A DNA stretch of 23,213 nucleotides, from NCBI GenBank assembly GCA_902490355.1, contig CABUDN010000019.1:1-23213 (forward strand). The letters are read 5' to 3'. The notes beneath the pieces are model-generated. The model did not search any database and was not told the origin of the DNA. It saw nothing but the letters and a program-made list of their open reading frames with translations. Positions 13,973-23,013 of the stretch are shown piece by piece. Within the stretch, counting starts at the first letter, position 1. Each line of letters begins with the position of its first letter. Source of the stretch: an uncultured Oscillibacter sp. GTDB lineage: Bacteria > Bacillota > Clostridia > Oscillospirales > Oscillospiraceae. The translations under genes and the position numbers were made by a program.

Positions 13973-14001
13973 TTGACATACCTAGAATCACTAGGTATAT
14001 T
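13973..14001 (+). promoter_or_regulatory. padR promoter
   Basis: TTGACA (13973-13978), a 17-base spacer and TATATT (13996-14001) form a strong promoter. Nearly the whole spacer is occupied by an inverted repeat, as expected for repression. Confidence 0.85.
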
Positions 14002-14022
14002 ATACATAGAATCTCTAGGTAT
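13978..14022. promoter_or_regulatory. Double dyad operator of the PadR operon
   Basis: The first dyad is ATACCTAG-5-CTAGGTAT (13978-13998, perfect). The second is ATACATAG-5-CTAGGTAT (14002-14022, one mismatch). They begin 24 bases apart, close to two helical turns. The first covers the promoter spacer and -10, the second the transcription start. Autoregulation by the adjacent PadR protein is the natural reading. Confidence 0.75.
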
Positions 14023-14040
14023 AAGTTCAGGAGGTGCGGC

Positions 14041-14373
14041 ATGAAACGACAAAACATTGATCACACCCAGCTGCTGGTGCTCTCCCTGCTGGCCGGGGAA
14101 GATATGTATGGATACCAGATGATTGTGGAACTGGCCCGGCGGTCGGACCATACCTTTGAAATGAAGGAAGGAACGCTGTATCCGGTCCTGCACGGACTGG
14201 AGCGGCAGGGAATGGTGGAGGCTTATGAACAGGAGGCGCCCACCGGCCGCCAGCGCAAATATTATCATCTGACCCGGAAAGGGGGCGCCTTTCTCCGGGA
14301 GGAGGCGGCGGCCTGGCAGCGGTATGCCGGAGCAGTGAACGCGGTGCTGCGGTGCAGCCCCGGCCTGGTCTGA
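14041..14373 (+). CDS. PadR-family transcriptional regulator
   Basis: This 110-residue winged-helix repressor contains the PadR signature LLVLSLLAGEDMYGYQM, then KEGTLYPVLHGLERQGMV (recognition helix and wing start) and GRQRKYYHLTRKGG (wing). It is the short form with only a brief C-terminal dimerisation helix. GGAGG lies about 6 bases before the ATG. PadR proteins usually repress neighbouring membrane or efflux genes and respond to small molecules. Here it heads a cluster with a HAAS-domain membrane protein and two unknown membrane proteins, behind a double dyad it probably binds. Confidence 0.95.
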   Translation: MKRQNIDHTQLLVLSLLAGEDMYGYQMIVELARRSDHTFEMKEGTLYPVLHGLERQGMVEAYEQEAPTGRQRKYYHLTRKGGAFLREEAAAWQRYAGAVNAVLRCSPGLV

Positions 14374-14404
14374 TGGTGCTTTTACCGGGAAAGGGGGGAG
14401 CACC

Positions 14405-15133
14405 ATGACACCGAGCGAGTATCAGGACCGGGTTCTGGCGGGACTGCGGCGGCTGACGCCGGAGGAGCGGGAAGCGGTCCGGCGGGAGCTGGACGGCCAT
14501 ATCGAGGACCATATGGAGGCACTGCGGGAGCTGGGATACGACGAGGTCCTGGCCCAGGAGCGGACCATGGCCGCCATGGGAGATCCGGAGGAAGTGGGCC
14601 GGGAGCTGGAAAAGCAGTACCCCCTGCGGTGGCTGATTCTGGGACGGCTGGCTGTGGTGGCCACCGTGGTGCTGTGCATCCAGATGATGCTGGGAGTGGG
14701 ACTGTTGGGAATGGTCTGGGACAGTCTCGCTGCCCGGATCTATCCCAGTGAAAGGACGGATCTCAATACCGTAGTGGCCCAGGAGCGGGTGGATATCCGG
14801 ATTCCCGTGGGCAACGATGTGCTGCGGATTTACCGGATAGCGGTGGGCCAAAGCGGCGACGAACTGGGCGTATGGGAGGCGGAGGTCAGCATGTGCGCCT
14901 ATGACCGCATCCCCGGCGGATATGTATCCAATTCCATCTGGTCCCATACCCAGGTGGAAAATCCCCGGGGGGAGACAAAGGGGGCCGGCGGCGGCCGGGG
15001 CAGCTGGTGGGTGGAGTATACCGCCAAGTCTGCCGTGCTGGAGCCGGGAGATCCCTATGTGACCGTGACATACGACTATCTGGGGCAGCACGTTTCCGTG
15101 GAGCTTCCCCTGCCGGAAGGAGCGTGGTCGTGA
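14405..15133 (+). CDS. HAAS (DUF1700-like) domain membrane protein
   Basis: Residues 1-70 form a helical domain (REAVRRELDGHIEDHMEAL, then ALGYDEV-like and AMGDPEEVGREL) typical of the HAAS/DUF1700 or permease-prefix domain that accompanies PadR regulators. One or two membrane segments follow at about 76-105, then a ~135-residue extracytoplasmic part without a recognised domain. GGGGGGAG precedes the ATG by about 4 bases. The gene lies 31 bases after padR, and its stop overlaps the next start by one base, so the genes are co-transcribed. Its role may be to transmit a membrane signal; this is inferred from the domain. Confidence 0.82.
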   Translation: MTPSEYQDRVLAGLRRLTPEEREAVRRELDGHIEDHMEALRELGYDEVLAQERTMAAMGDPEEVGRELEKQYPLRWLILGRLAVVATVVLCIQMMLGVGLLGMVWDSLAARIYPSERTDLNTVVAQERVDIRIPVGNDVLRIYRIAVGQSGDELGVWEAEVSMCAYDRIPGGYVSNSIWSHTQVENPRGETKGAGGGRGSWWVEYTAKSAVLEPGDPYVTVTYDYLGQHVSVELPLPEGAWS

Positions 15134-15795
15134 TGAAAAAGCCGAAAACGCTCTCAACACGAAAAAAGGCGGCTCTGCGGCGGCTCGTCCGGATGGCGGT
15201 GGTGCTGGTGCTGGCCTGGCAGTTCTTTCATGTGGGACTGGTGCTGCCCGTCCAGGGCATTTATGGAGCCGTGGAACGGGGCGGTGCCACCGGTACCCGG
15301 GTCATTGCGCGGGAGTGGAATCCGGACTTCCGGGTCACGCAGCTGTTCTATCTTACCGGCAGCGAGGAGGCCACGGTTCTGGCGGATACCTCCCTGGGGC
15401 TGTTTGGCTGGGAAAGCGGCTTTGAGTGCACTCTGGACTGTACCGCGGGTGCGCCGCTCTACGCCGGAGAGCGGTCCATGACCAGACAGGGCCGGAATCA
15501 GGCGCTGCACTATTATTTCGGCCGGGTGGATGATCCGGAGATTGCGTCGGTGGCCGTGAGCATCCAGATGGAGACCTATGAAAACGGCCAGATGCAGCGC
15601 CGGGAAATCAAGCGGCTGGAGGTTCCGGAGTTGTTGGAACGGAGCGGATATCGCTATTTTCTGGTGCACCGCCTGCGGGAAGTACAGGAGGATTCGGACG
15701 GAATTGTCCGGGCAGTCGTTATCACCCGGGATAGCAGCGGCCGGGAGATCGGACAGCTGGAAATCCAACAGGGCTCGTACAGCAGTTATGGATGA
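15133..15795 (+). CDS. Membrane-anchored protein of unknown function in the PadR cluster
   Basis: This 220-residue protein has a basic N-terminus and one membrane helix (about residues 19-40), then a mixed-strand extracytoplasmic domain. I do not recognise a family. The ATG overlaps the upstream stop (TGATG), with GAAGGAG 10 bases before it, a clear translational coupling signal. Coupling to the HAAS protein suggests a complex between the two. Both have an N-terminal anchor and a soluble outer domain of similar size. Confidence 0.8.
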   Translation: MKKPKTLSTRKKAALRRLVRMAVVLVLAWQFFHVGLVLPVQGIYGAVERGGATGTRVIAREWNPDFRVTQLFYLTGSEEATVLADTSLGLFGWESGFECTLDCTAGAPLYAGERSMTRQGRNQALHYYFGRVDDPEIASVAVSIQMETYENGQMQRREIKRLEVPELLERSGYRYFLVHRLREVQEDSDGIVRAVVITRDSSGREIGQLEIQQGSYSSYG

Positions 15796-15823
15796 TAATA
15801 CATGAAAGAAAAGGAGAAGCGAA

Positions 15824-16060
15824 ATGAAAGACTTTGTGTGCTTTTTCTTCCTGTCGTTTTTGATCTGCTACGCAGTGGTGGCGTTTGGATTGTCCAACAT
15901 CTGGGTACTGATTGCGCTGATGGCGGCATTGCTGGGCGCCCTGCTGACGGCACTGTTCAACCTGAATAACAAGGTGGATGCTCTGAAAAAACAAGTGGAG
16001 GAGCTGGCGGGCAAGCCTGCGGTTCCCCCTGTGCCGCCGGAGGAGAAGGCAGGATTGTAA
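15824..16060 (+). CDS. Small membrane protein with coiled-coil tail
   Basis: This 78-residue protein has two hydrophobic segments (about 4-20 and 24-46), a short heptad-like helix (NLNNKVDALKKQVEEL) and a Pro-rich end. AAAGGAG lies about 7 bases before the ATG. It follows the unknown membrane protein by 28 bases and ends at a strong terminator, so it is the last gene of the PadR cluster. No family recognised. Confidence 0.8.
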   Translation: MKDFVCFFFLSFLICYAVVAFGLSNIWVLIALMAALLGALLTALFNLNNKVDALKKQVEELAGKPAVPPVPPEEKAGL

Positions 16061-16069
16061 ATCATCGGC

Positions 16070-16113
16070 AAAAGGCCGCCGGAGATCCTTTCTGGGATCT
16101 CCGGCGGCCTTTT
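16070..16113. terminator. Long terminator hairpin ending the PadR cluster
   Basis: A perfect 19-bp stem (16070-16088 with 16095-16113) has a 6-base loop; the T-run is inside the right arm. Symmetrical A and T runs would allow it to work in both directions. Confidence 0.85.
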
Positions 16114-16179
16114 GCTATGAATATGGGAGCAAGGAGCATTTGAGGCAAAACAATAACGGCTCCTGAATGAAAATCGAAT

Positions 16180-16209
16180 TTGCATGAAGGTTGACGAATG
16201 AGATACAAT
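16180..16209 (+). promoter_or_regulatory. Promoter of the propeller-like gene
   Basis: TTGCAT (16180-16185), an 18-base spacer and TACAAT (16204-16209) predict a start near 16216. This rules out the ATG at 16198 as a translation start. Confidence 0.6.
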
Positions 16210-16248
16210 AGAAACAAGAGTGCGGAAACGAAAGGAGGGCGGACGCCG

Positions 16249-17253
16249 GTGAACAAGCGCAGGATTCTTTCCCGGCTGCTGCTGGCGGCAGCAGCTGCGG
16301 CGCTGATTTTCCGCGGCGCCTTCCTGCTTTATTTTGGTGATTTCTATCATGAGGCCGAAAAGGCATTTCCGGTTCCGGGACTGAGCAGCGACTTTGTTCC
16401 CCAGGGACTGGAGAGTTTTGGAGACGGCTTTTTGATCAGCGGGTATCTCTCCCGGTCCGGACGGGCGCGGCTGTATCATATGGATGCACTGGGCGGCGTG
16501 AACTCCTTGCAGCTGTGCCGGGAAGACGGCACGCCTCTGCGCTGTCATGCCGGCGGTGTGGCCGCTGCGGGGGACTTTGTCTATCTGGTAGGCGGCGGGA
16601 CGTGCTATGTTTTTTCCGCCGAAGAGATCAAGGAGTGGGACCGCACCAGCGTCAGTGCCCTGGGGAGCTTTTCCACCGGGAACCGGGCATCGTTTTGCTG
16701 TATCTGGAATGATGGTTTGGTCGTGGGGGAGTATGCCAACGGAGAGCGATATCCTACGGCAGAAAGCCATCATCTGACAACCCCTTCCGGAGAGGAAAAT
16801 CCGGCTTTGGGAATGGTATTTCCCCTCGATGAGGATGCCCCTCTGGGAGTAGAGGAGGAACCGGGCGCGGTCCTTTCCCTGCCGGAGCGGGTCCAGGGAC
16901 TGTGTCTGACCCACGATGGCCGCATGGTGCTTTCTACATCCGGGGCGCTGGGTGTGTCCAAGCTGTATCTGTATGACCGGTCTCTGGTGGAAGAGGACGT
17001 TGGACATACCTATACCTGGACGACTGGCGAAGAACTTCCAGTCTACTTTTTTGATTCTGCGGCGCTGACCGACACGCTCTATCTGCCCCCGCAGACGGAA
17101 GAGACCACCTGCCGCGGCGGTATGCTCTATGTGCTCTTTGAATCGGCCAGTTACCGATACCAGTACGGCAAGCTGGTGGGGACGGACTCCGTTTACCGTA
17201 TGCCCCTGCCGGACTGGGAGCCGGAGACAGAGGATGAAGGCCTGCTGTTTTGA
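16249..17253 (+). CDS. Membrane-anchored, propeller-like protein of unknown function
   Basis: This 334-residue protein starts at a GTG with AAAGGAGG 10 bases upstream. An N-terminal membrane helix (about 9-30) precedes an outer domain with repeated strand-turn units (FVPQGLESFGDGFLISGYL, VYLVGGGTCYVFS, GLVVGEYANGERYP, VQGLCLTHDGRMVLST, GGMLYVLFES). These resemble blades of a beta-propeller. Such anchored propellers often bind cell-wall or carbohydrate ligands, but no active site can be pointed out. It has its own promoter and stands between the PadR cluster and a convergent rhomboid-like gene. Confidence 0.78.
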   Translation: MNKRRILSRLLLAAAAAALIFRGAFLLYFGDFYHEAEKAFPVPGLSSDFVPQGLESFGDGFLISGYLSRSGRARLYHMDALGGVNSLQLCREDGTPLRCHAGGVAAAGDFVYLVGGGTCYVFSAEEIKEWDRTSVSALGSFSTGNRASFCCIWNDGLVVGEYANGERYPTAESHHLTTPSGEENPALGMVFPLDEDAPLGVEEEPGAVLSLPERVQGLCLTHDGRMVLSTSGALGVSKLYLYDRSLVEEDVGHTYTWTTGEELPVYFFDSAALTDTLYLPPQTEETTCRGGMLYVLFESASYRYQYGKLVGTDSVYRMPLPDWEPETEDEGLLF

Positions 17254-17256
17254 GTG

Positions 17257-17293
17257 AAAAAACACCCCCGGAGGATCCATTCCTCCGGGGGTG
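17257..17293 (-). terminator. Terminator of the rhomboid-like gene (shared hairpin)
   Basis: A 13-bp stem (17263-17275 with 17281-17293) has an A-run on its left (17257-17262), giving six T on the minus strand. On the plus strand only a weak T content follows. It separates the convergent genes. Confidence 0.85.
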
Positions 17294-17297
17294 CTGC

Positions 17298-18176
17298 TTA
17301 TTCGGTAAAGTGGACGTGATTGAAGATGTGGTCCTGGCAGAAGCAGTGGTAGCCCGCGCACCGGGAGCAATAGCGGAACTCCAGATCCGGGAAGTCGGCA
17401 TCGGTACGTCCGCAGACGGCACACTTATGGCGGTAGCCCCGCTGGGCCTCCTTCTTTTTTTGCTGGCGGACGGCGGACTTGAAGTGTACGGTTTGCTGAG
17501 AGCGCTTGTGCCGGGTGAGGAAGCCGATATCGGCCAGTACATCCCGAATGCGGTCCCAGAAGAACACGGCATACACCAGCCACACCGCTATCAGGCCGGG
17601 CAGCAGGGAGGGAAGCAGGAGCTTTACCGCATAGGTGTCCATACGGATGATGTCGTAGAAGGTCAGGAACACATACAGGACAGCCAGCCACTTGGCCTTG
17701 ATGGGCAGTACGAAATACAGGCGGATCAGGGCATCGGGATAAAGGGTGGCAAAGGCCAGGAAAAGAATGTTGTTGAGGTAGCTGTTGGTCACCACCGTCC
17801 AGGGCGTCCACAGCCGGCTCAAAAAGGCAAATGCCACTGTCAGCACAACACCGGAAAGATAAAACAGTGTGAACTTGGCGCTGCCCCAGTACTCTTCAAT
17901 GGCGGTACCGATGAAGTAGTAGAAAAACAGCCCCACTACCATCCAGATGACCCGGTCATACTCGGGAATGAAAATCCAGGTCAAAAGGCGCCAGACCTCA
18001 CCGCTGAGAATGGCCTCGGCATCAAAGGCCAGGATGGTGGAAGCGGCATTCTTGGAAAAGGCGTCCAGGAAAAAGACCGCTGCGGTGATGATGACCACAT
18101 AGCGCATCAGACCGGGGATGCCGAACCGGGGGTGGTTGAGGCAAAAGCGGTCGATGGCGTCAGAGAGTTTCCGCAA
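17298..18176 (-). CDS. Rhomboid-like membrane protein with C-terminal zinc ribbon
   Basis: The 292-residue frame starts at a TTG (18176) with GGAGG 8 bases upstream; no ATG fits. About six membrane helices follow the rhomboid layout: GEVWRLLTWIFIPE (59-72) after helix 1, YYFIGTAIEEYWGS, and TNSYLNNILFLAFA. The rhomboid Ser motif GxSG is absent, so it is probably not a protease. The C-terminus (252-285) has CAVC, CSRC, HCFC and His residues arranged as a zinc ribbon, facing the cytoplasm after a basic stretch. It may be a membrane chaperone-like or scaffold protein. The open frame extends further upstream only because it runs antisense to metK. Confidence 0.8.
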   Translation of the reverse strand: MRKLSDAIDRFCLNHPRFGIPGLMRYVVIITAAVFFLDAFSKNAASTILAFDAEAILSGEVWRLLTWIFIPEYDRVIWMVVGLFFYYFIGTAIEEYWGSAKFTLFYLSGVVLTVAFAFLSRLWTPWTVVTNSYLNNILFLAFATLYPDALIRLYFVLPIKAKWLAVLYVFLTFYDIIRMDTYAVKLLLPSLLPGLIAVWLVYAVFFWDRIRDVLADIGFLTRHKRSQQTVHFKSAVRQQKKKEAQRGYRHKCAVCGRTDADFPDLEFRYCSRCAGYHCFCQDHIFNHVHFTE

Positions 18177-18218
18177 AATTAAAACCTCCAAACTCTGCCG
18201 AATAATATCATATAGGGC

Positions 18219-18247
18219 ATTATAACCGGATTGGAGGGAAAAGTCAT
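18219..18247 (-). promoter_or_regulatory. Promoter of the rhomboid-like gene
   Basis: On the minus strand ATGACT (18242-18247), a 17-base spacer and a perfect TATAAT (18219-18224) predict a start near 18212, giving a short leader to the TTG. Confidence 0.6.
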
Positions 18248-18309
18248 GTATAAATTTTGAACGATGGCAAAAAGGAGATGGCATTGCAAAAAATGGTATG
18301 AGAATGCTC

Positions 18310-18337
18310 TTGACAAACCGGCAGGACCTGATAGAAT
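18310..18337 (+). promoter_or_regulatory. Promoter of the SAM riboswitch-metK unit
   Basis: A perfect TTGACA (18310-18315), a 16-base spacer and TAGAAT (18332-18337). The predicted start is near 18344, just ahead of the riboswitch. Confidence 0.8.
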
Positions 18338-18356
18338 AAGACTGATAATTACAAAA

Positions 18357-18505
18357 TCCCTTATCGAGAGTGGCGGAGGGAACGGCCCGATGAAACCACG
18401 GCAACCTGCATTGTAAGGTGCCAAATCCGGCGGATACCGACAGATGAGGAGCGAGAAAAGCACGTCCTTTTTGCGCGTTTCGTCGTCGAAACGCGCAATT
18501 TTTTT
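18357..18505 (+). ncRNA. SAM-I (S-box) riboswitch with terminator
   Basis: The aptamer shows the S-box core: CTTATCGAGAG, GGCGGAGGGA, CCGATGAAACC, CGGCAACC, and a 3' GATGAG that pairs with the 5' CTTATC (P1). The expression platform ends in a 12-bp stem (18471-18482 with 18487-18498) followed by seven T. High SAM should stabilise the aptamer and allow the terminator, turning off metK. This is textbook feedback on SAM synthetase. Confidence 0.96.
18471..18505 (+). terminator. Riboswitch-controlled terminator
   Basis: The stem GCGCGTTTCG/CGAAACGCGC with flanking T-A pairs and loop TCGT is followed by seven T. It lies 38 bases before the metK start. Confidence 0.92.
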
Positions 18506-18542
18506 CGACTCTTGAAAGGGAACAGGAAAAGGAGATACTTTC

Positions 18543-19733
<1,191 letters not shown>

Positions 19734-19737
19734 ATAG

Positions 19738-19770
19738 AATCCCGCCGCCTTTTGGCGGCGGGATTTTTTT
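19738..19770 (+). terminator. metK terminator
   Basis: A 12-bp stem AATCCCGCCGCC with its complement, loop TTTT, runs into seven T. Confidence 0.92.
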
Positions 19771-19802
19771 GCCCGCTGCGGGGAGTGCGATGGATTCCCG
19801 CC

Positions 19803-19831
19803 TTGACCTGCGGGCGGGAATACGGTACAAT
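19803..19831 (+). promoter_or_regulatory. Promoter of the glycosyltransferase operon
   Basis: TTGACC (19803-19808), a 17-base spacer and TACAAT (19826-19831). The predicted start is near 19838, 27 bases before the ATG. Confidence 0.75.
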
Positions 19832-19864
19832 GGGGACCGTATATTCAGGGGAAGGAGCGATCAG

Positions 19865-20881
19865 ATGCCCTGCATTTCCGTAATTGTGCCGGTCTATCAG
19901 GCAGAAAAGCTGCTGCCGGCGTGTGTGGAGAGTGTGAAGAAGCAGACGTTCTCGGATTGGGAGTTGCTGCTGGTGGATGACGGCTGTACGGATGCGTCTC
20001 CGGCCCTGTGTGACCGCTACGCGGCGGAGGATCCGCGGATTCGGGCGCTGCACCAGCCCAAAAACGCCGGTGTCAGTGAGGCACGGAACCGGGGACTGCG
20101 GGAAGCAGCGGGCGAATATATTGCATTTCTGGATGCCGATGATGCCTTCGAACCGCAGGCGCTGGAAACAATGTGGCGGCTGCGGGAGCAGACGGGAGCG
20201 GACAGCGTGGGCTGTGCCCACCGCAATGTGACGCCTGCCGGAGACGGCGGCGTGGAGCTGCTGCTGTCTGCGGGCGTCTATGACCGGCAGGGGATTCTGG
20301 ACGGAATTGTATATCCGCTTTTGGGAGAGCGTCTCAAGGCTCCGGTGTTCAACGGATTTATCTGGCGGTATCTGTTTTCCGGTGAGATTCTGCGGGACAA
20401 GCAGATCGTCTTTGAGGGCGCATACCTGGAGGACGAGCTGTTTTTGATGGAGTATTTCTGCAATGCCAAGTGTTTGGCGGTGACAGAGGAGCCGCTCTAC
20501 CGGTATTTTTGGAATCCGGCCTCGGCCACCCATCGCTATATGCGGGACTTTGAGCAGGTGTTCCATCGGTTTATGGAGCGGAAAGAAGCGGTAGCCAAGC
20601 GGTATGAGCTGTCGCAGGCCCGGCCGCAGTGGCGCGAAAACACCAACTGGGCGGGGCTGCTGATCGCTGTGGGCAATGAGTATGCCCGCGGGAACCAGAA
20701 GACTTTGCGTCAAAGGCAAAAGACCGTGGAGGCATTGTGCCGTCAGCCGGAGATGGCGCAGGCGATTGCATCCTATGTACCGGAAGGGCTGAGCAGAAAC
20801 AAGCACTTGGTGGCAAAGCTGATCCGGGGAAGACACTTTTTCCTCTTGACCCAGATGTACCGGATCAAGAACCGGTTGTAA
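19865..20881 (+). CDS. Family 2 glycosyltransferase
   Basis: This 338-residue GT-A enzyme transfers a sugar from a nucleotide sugar. It has VIVPVYQAEKLLPACVES, Asp38-Asp39 in LVDDGCTD, NAGVSEARNRGL and the DxD motif at Asp90-Ala-Asp92. The C-terminal half is more variable and has no membrane helix, so it is cytoplasmic or peripheral. GAAGGAG lies 7 bases before the ATG; the frame upstream of it is non-coding. It precedes an O-antigen-ligase-like gene by 13 bases, so the pair probably acts in surface polysaccharide or glycan synthesis. Donor and acceptor are unknown. Confidence 0.92.
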   Translation: MPCISVIVPVYQAEKLLPACVESVKKQTFSDWELLLVDDGCTDASPALCDRYAAEDPRIRALHQPKNAGVSEARNRGLREAAGEYIAFLDADDAFEPQALETMWRLREQTGADSVGCAHRNVTPAGDGGVELLLSAGVYDRQGILDGIVYPLLGERLKAPVFNGFIWRYLFSGEILRDKQIVFEGAYLEDELFLMEYFCNAKCLAVTEEPLYRYFWNPASATHRYMRDFEQVFHRFMERKEAVAKRYELSQARPQWRENTNWAGLLIAVGNEYARGNQKTLRQRQKTVEALCRQPEMAQAIASYVPEGLSRNKHLVAKLIRGRHFFLLTQMYRIKNRL

Positions 20882-20894
20882 GAAAGGAAACGCG

Positions 20895-22412
20895 ATGACA
20901 ATACTGCGCGAGAGTATGATTTATCAATTGTGGCTGGCATTGCTGGCGGTTTATGATGAAAGCCGGCTGCACGCTCTGCTGGTGCGCTTGGGAGCCTGGT
21001 GCAACCGGCAGATTGACGAGAGCCGGATTCTGCAGCCGCTGTGTCGGGAAGGGGTTGTAGCCCGGGCCTGGCCGGAGAGCGGATTATGCCGTCTGCTGAC
21101 GGGATTGGTGAATTTACCGGGGTGGATTCTGCATAAACTTTACTGTCTGCTGCCGGTCACCTTTGAGGACAGTTTTTTTGCCCGGCTGGCATTTCAAGTG
21201 GGGGACGAGGCAGCCATCGCCCAATCCTGGGTAATTTTGCTGCTGTGGTGTATCCCGTTTGCCTATTGGAACAACGCATACAGTCTGATGGGGTTTGTGC
21301 TGGTTCTGGCACTATTTTATATCCGTTCTATGCACCGGGACCAGGCGCGTCTGGATTTGCAGAACATCGGATTTTATCCTCTGGTGCTCTTTGGCGCCAT
21401 GTTTTTGGGGGTGGCGTTTTCTTACGAGCCGTCTTCGTCCATGCGCTTTTTGATTTACCATATTTCGGCAGCGTTGTGCGTGCTTGTAACAGTAGCAGTG
21501 GTTCGTTCCGCGGAGGATTTGAAGCGCTTGGCTGCTGGCGGCGGTGTGTGTGTACTGGCGTCATCTCTGTATGGTGTGTATCAGCGCATCCAGGGCGTGG
21601 AAGTGAATGAGTCCTATGTGGATGTCACGGTGAATGCGGGGATGCCGGGACGTGTGGAGTCCTACTTTGATAACCCCAATACATTTGCCGAGGTCTTGAT
21701 TTTGCTGCTGCCGTTGGTTCTGGCATTGATTTTCTGCTCCCGCCATTGGTGGAGTAAGCTTATGGCAAGCGGTGTGTTTGTCATTGGTGCAGCGGCCCTG
21801 GGCATGACCTATTCCCGGGCAAGCTGGGTAGGAATGGCCTGTGCCATGGTCGTAATGGTATTTTTGTGGAAGCCGCGGCTGATCCCGGGATTTGTGGTGC
21901 TGAGCTGTCTGGCGATACCGTTTCTGCCGGATACCATTTGGAACCGGATTCTGACCATTGCCAATCCGGCGGATTCGTCCACGGCCAGCCGGATTCCGCT
22001 CTATGAGGCTGCGGTGGAAGTGATTAAACAGTCGCCGGTCACAGGAGCAGGACTGGGCACTGCTGCTACGCAGGACTATATTCGGGATTTTAATTTGTAC
22101 CACGGTGATGCCCCGTTTGTCCATGCGCACAATTTCTACCTTCAGGTATGGATTGAAGCGGGACTTCTGGGAATTGTCGGCTTTGTGGGCAGTATGCTGT
22201 GGAATATCAAGCGGGCGGCTCATACGGTTCGTCATTGTGAAGATTCGGCGGCGAGAACGTTGACCTGTGCGGCGGCATCTGCTTTGTGCGGAGCCATGGT
22301 GTGCGGACTGGCAGACTATCTTTGGAATTATCCTCGGGTAATGTGTATCTTCTGGTTTGTCTTTGCAGTTGCACTATCGGGGACCAAGATCTGCCGCGCA
22401 AAGATGGCTTGA
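20895..22412 (+). CDS. O-antigen ligase / Wzy-like polymerase family membrane protein
   Basis: This 505-residue protein has about ten to twelve membrane helices. The C-terminal half carries the Wzy_C (O-antigen ligase) pattern: FDNPNTFAEVL, TYSRASWVGMA, a long outer loop with SRIPLYEAAVEVIKQSPVTGAGLGT, and the HAHNFYLQVWIEAGLLG motif that usually holds the catalytic His. It would ligate or polymerise surface glycans outside the membrane. An N-terminal ~100 residues are partly soluble and not part of the core domain. AGAAAGG precedes the ATG. It is co-transcribed with the GT2 gene. Confidence 0.9.
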   Translation: MTILRESMIYQLWLALLAVYDESRLHALLVRLGAWCNRQIDESRILQPLCREGVVARAWPESGLCRLLTGLVNLPGWILHKLYCLLPVTFEDSFFARLAFQVGDEAAIAQSWVILLLWCIPFAYWNNAYSLMGFVLVLALFYIRSMHRDQARLDLQNIGFYPLVLFGAMFLGVAFSYEPSSSMRFLIYHISAALCVLVTVAVVRSAEDLKRLAAGGGVCVLASSLYGVYQRIQGVEVNESYVDVTVNAGMPGRVESYFDNPNTFAEVLILLLPLVLALIFCSRHWWSKLMASGVFVIGAAALGMTYSRASWVGMACAMVVMVFLWKPRLIPGFVVLSCLAIPFLPDTIWNRILTIANPADSSTASRIPLYEAAVEVIKQSPVTGAGLGTAATQDYIRDFNLYHGDAPFVHAHNFYLQVWIEAGLLGIVGFVGSMLWNIKRAAHTVRHCEDSAARTLTCAAASALCGAMVCGLADYLWNYPRVMCIFWFVFAVALSGTKICRAKMA

Positions 22413-22441
22413 CATTGGACTGCAGTTTGGTAAAATAAGAA

Positions 22442-22468
22442 AGGCAGGGGACCGAAAGGTCCCCGCCT
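22442..22468 (+). terminator. Hairpin after the polysaccharide operon
   Basis: An 11-bp GC stem with one bulged A (22442-22453 with 22458-22468) has a GAAA tetraloop. The following T content is low, so termination is possible but not certain. The rest of 22413-22499 holds nothing else that I can see. Confidence 0.55.
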
Positions 22469-22649
22469 CTTGTGGAATAGTAATTGGATATCATATCTCT
22501 TTGGGAGCATATCCCGCCCATCCATAAGGGAAACAGCCCAACCCCACAACCCGCTGGGACACTACCAGAAGCAGGAACTAGTTCCGCAAAGCCGTTGGTC
22601 AAAAAGCGCCCAAGACCACATGTTTGACCACAATTGGAAAACTTCATAA

Positions 22650-22690
22650 CCGGGTGTAGCGCAGTTGGTAGCGCGCTTGCTTTGGGAGCA
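22650..22690 (+). pseudogene. tRNA-Pro(TGG) 5' half, copy 1
   Basis: The acceptor strand CCGGGTG, TA, D-arm GCGC-AGTTGGTA-GCGC and anticodon arm CTTGC-TTTGGGA-GCA (anticodon TGG at 22683-22685) are present. The anticodon stem then breaks (TATCCC instead of the complement), and there is no T-arm, 3' acceptor strand or CCA, so it cannot fold as a tRNA. Confidence 0.75.
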
Positions 22691-22831
22691 TATCCCGCCC
22701 ATCCATAAGGGAAACAGCCCAACCCCACAACCCGCTGGGACACTACCAGAAGCAGGAACCAGTTCCGCAAAGCCGTTGGTCAAAAAGAGACCAAGACCAC
22801 ATGAAAGACCACAGATAAAACAATTCCATAA

Positions 22832-22872
22832 CCGGGTGTAGCGCAGTTGGTAGCGCGCTTGCTTTGGGAGCA
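22832..22872 (+). pseudogene. tRNA-Pro(TGG) 5' half, copy 2
   Basis: Same sequence as the first copy, anticodon TGG at 22865-22867, again running into the repeat body instead of a 3' half. Confidence 0.75.
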
Positions 22873-23013
22873 TATCCCACCCATCCATGAGGGAAAAGAC
22901 CCAACCTCACAACCCGCTGGGACACTACCAGAAGTGGGAACCAGTTTTGCAAAGCCGGTGGTCAAAAAACGGCCAAGACCACATGAAAGACCACAGATAA
23001 AACAATTCCATAA

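Noticed and set aside
15868..17424. A 518-codon minus-strand frame
   Set aside because: It lies over the propeller-like gene and the preceding terminator, and has no domain pattern.
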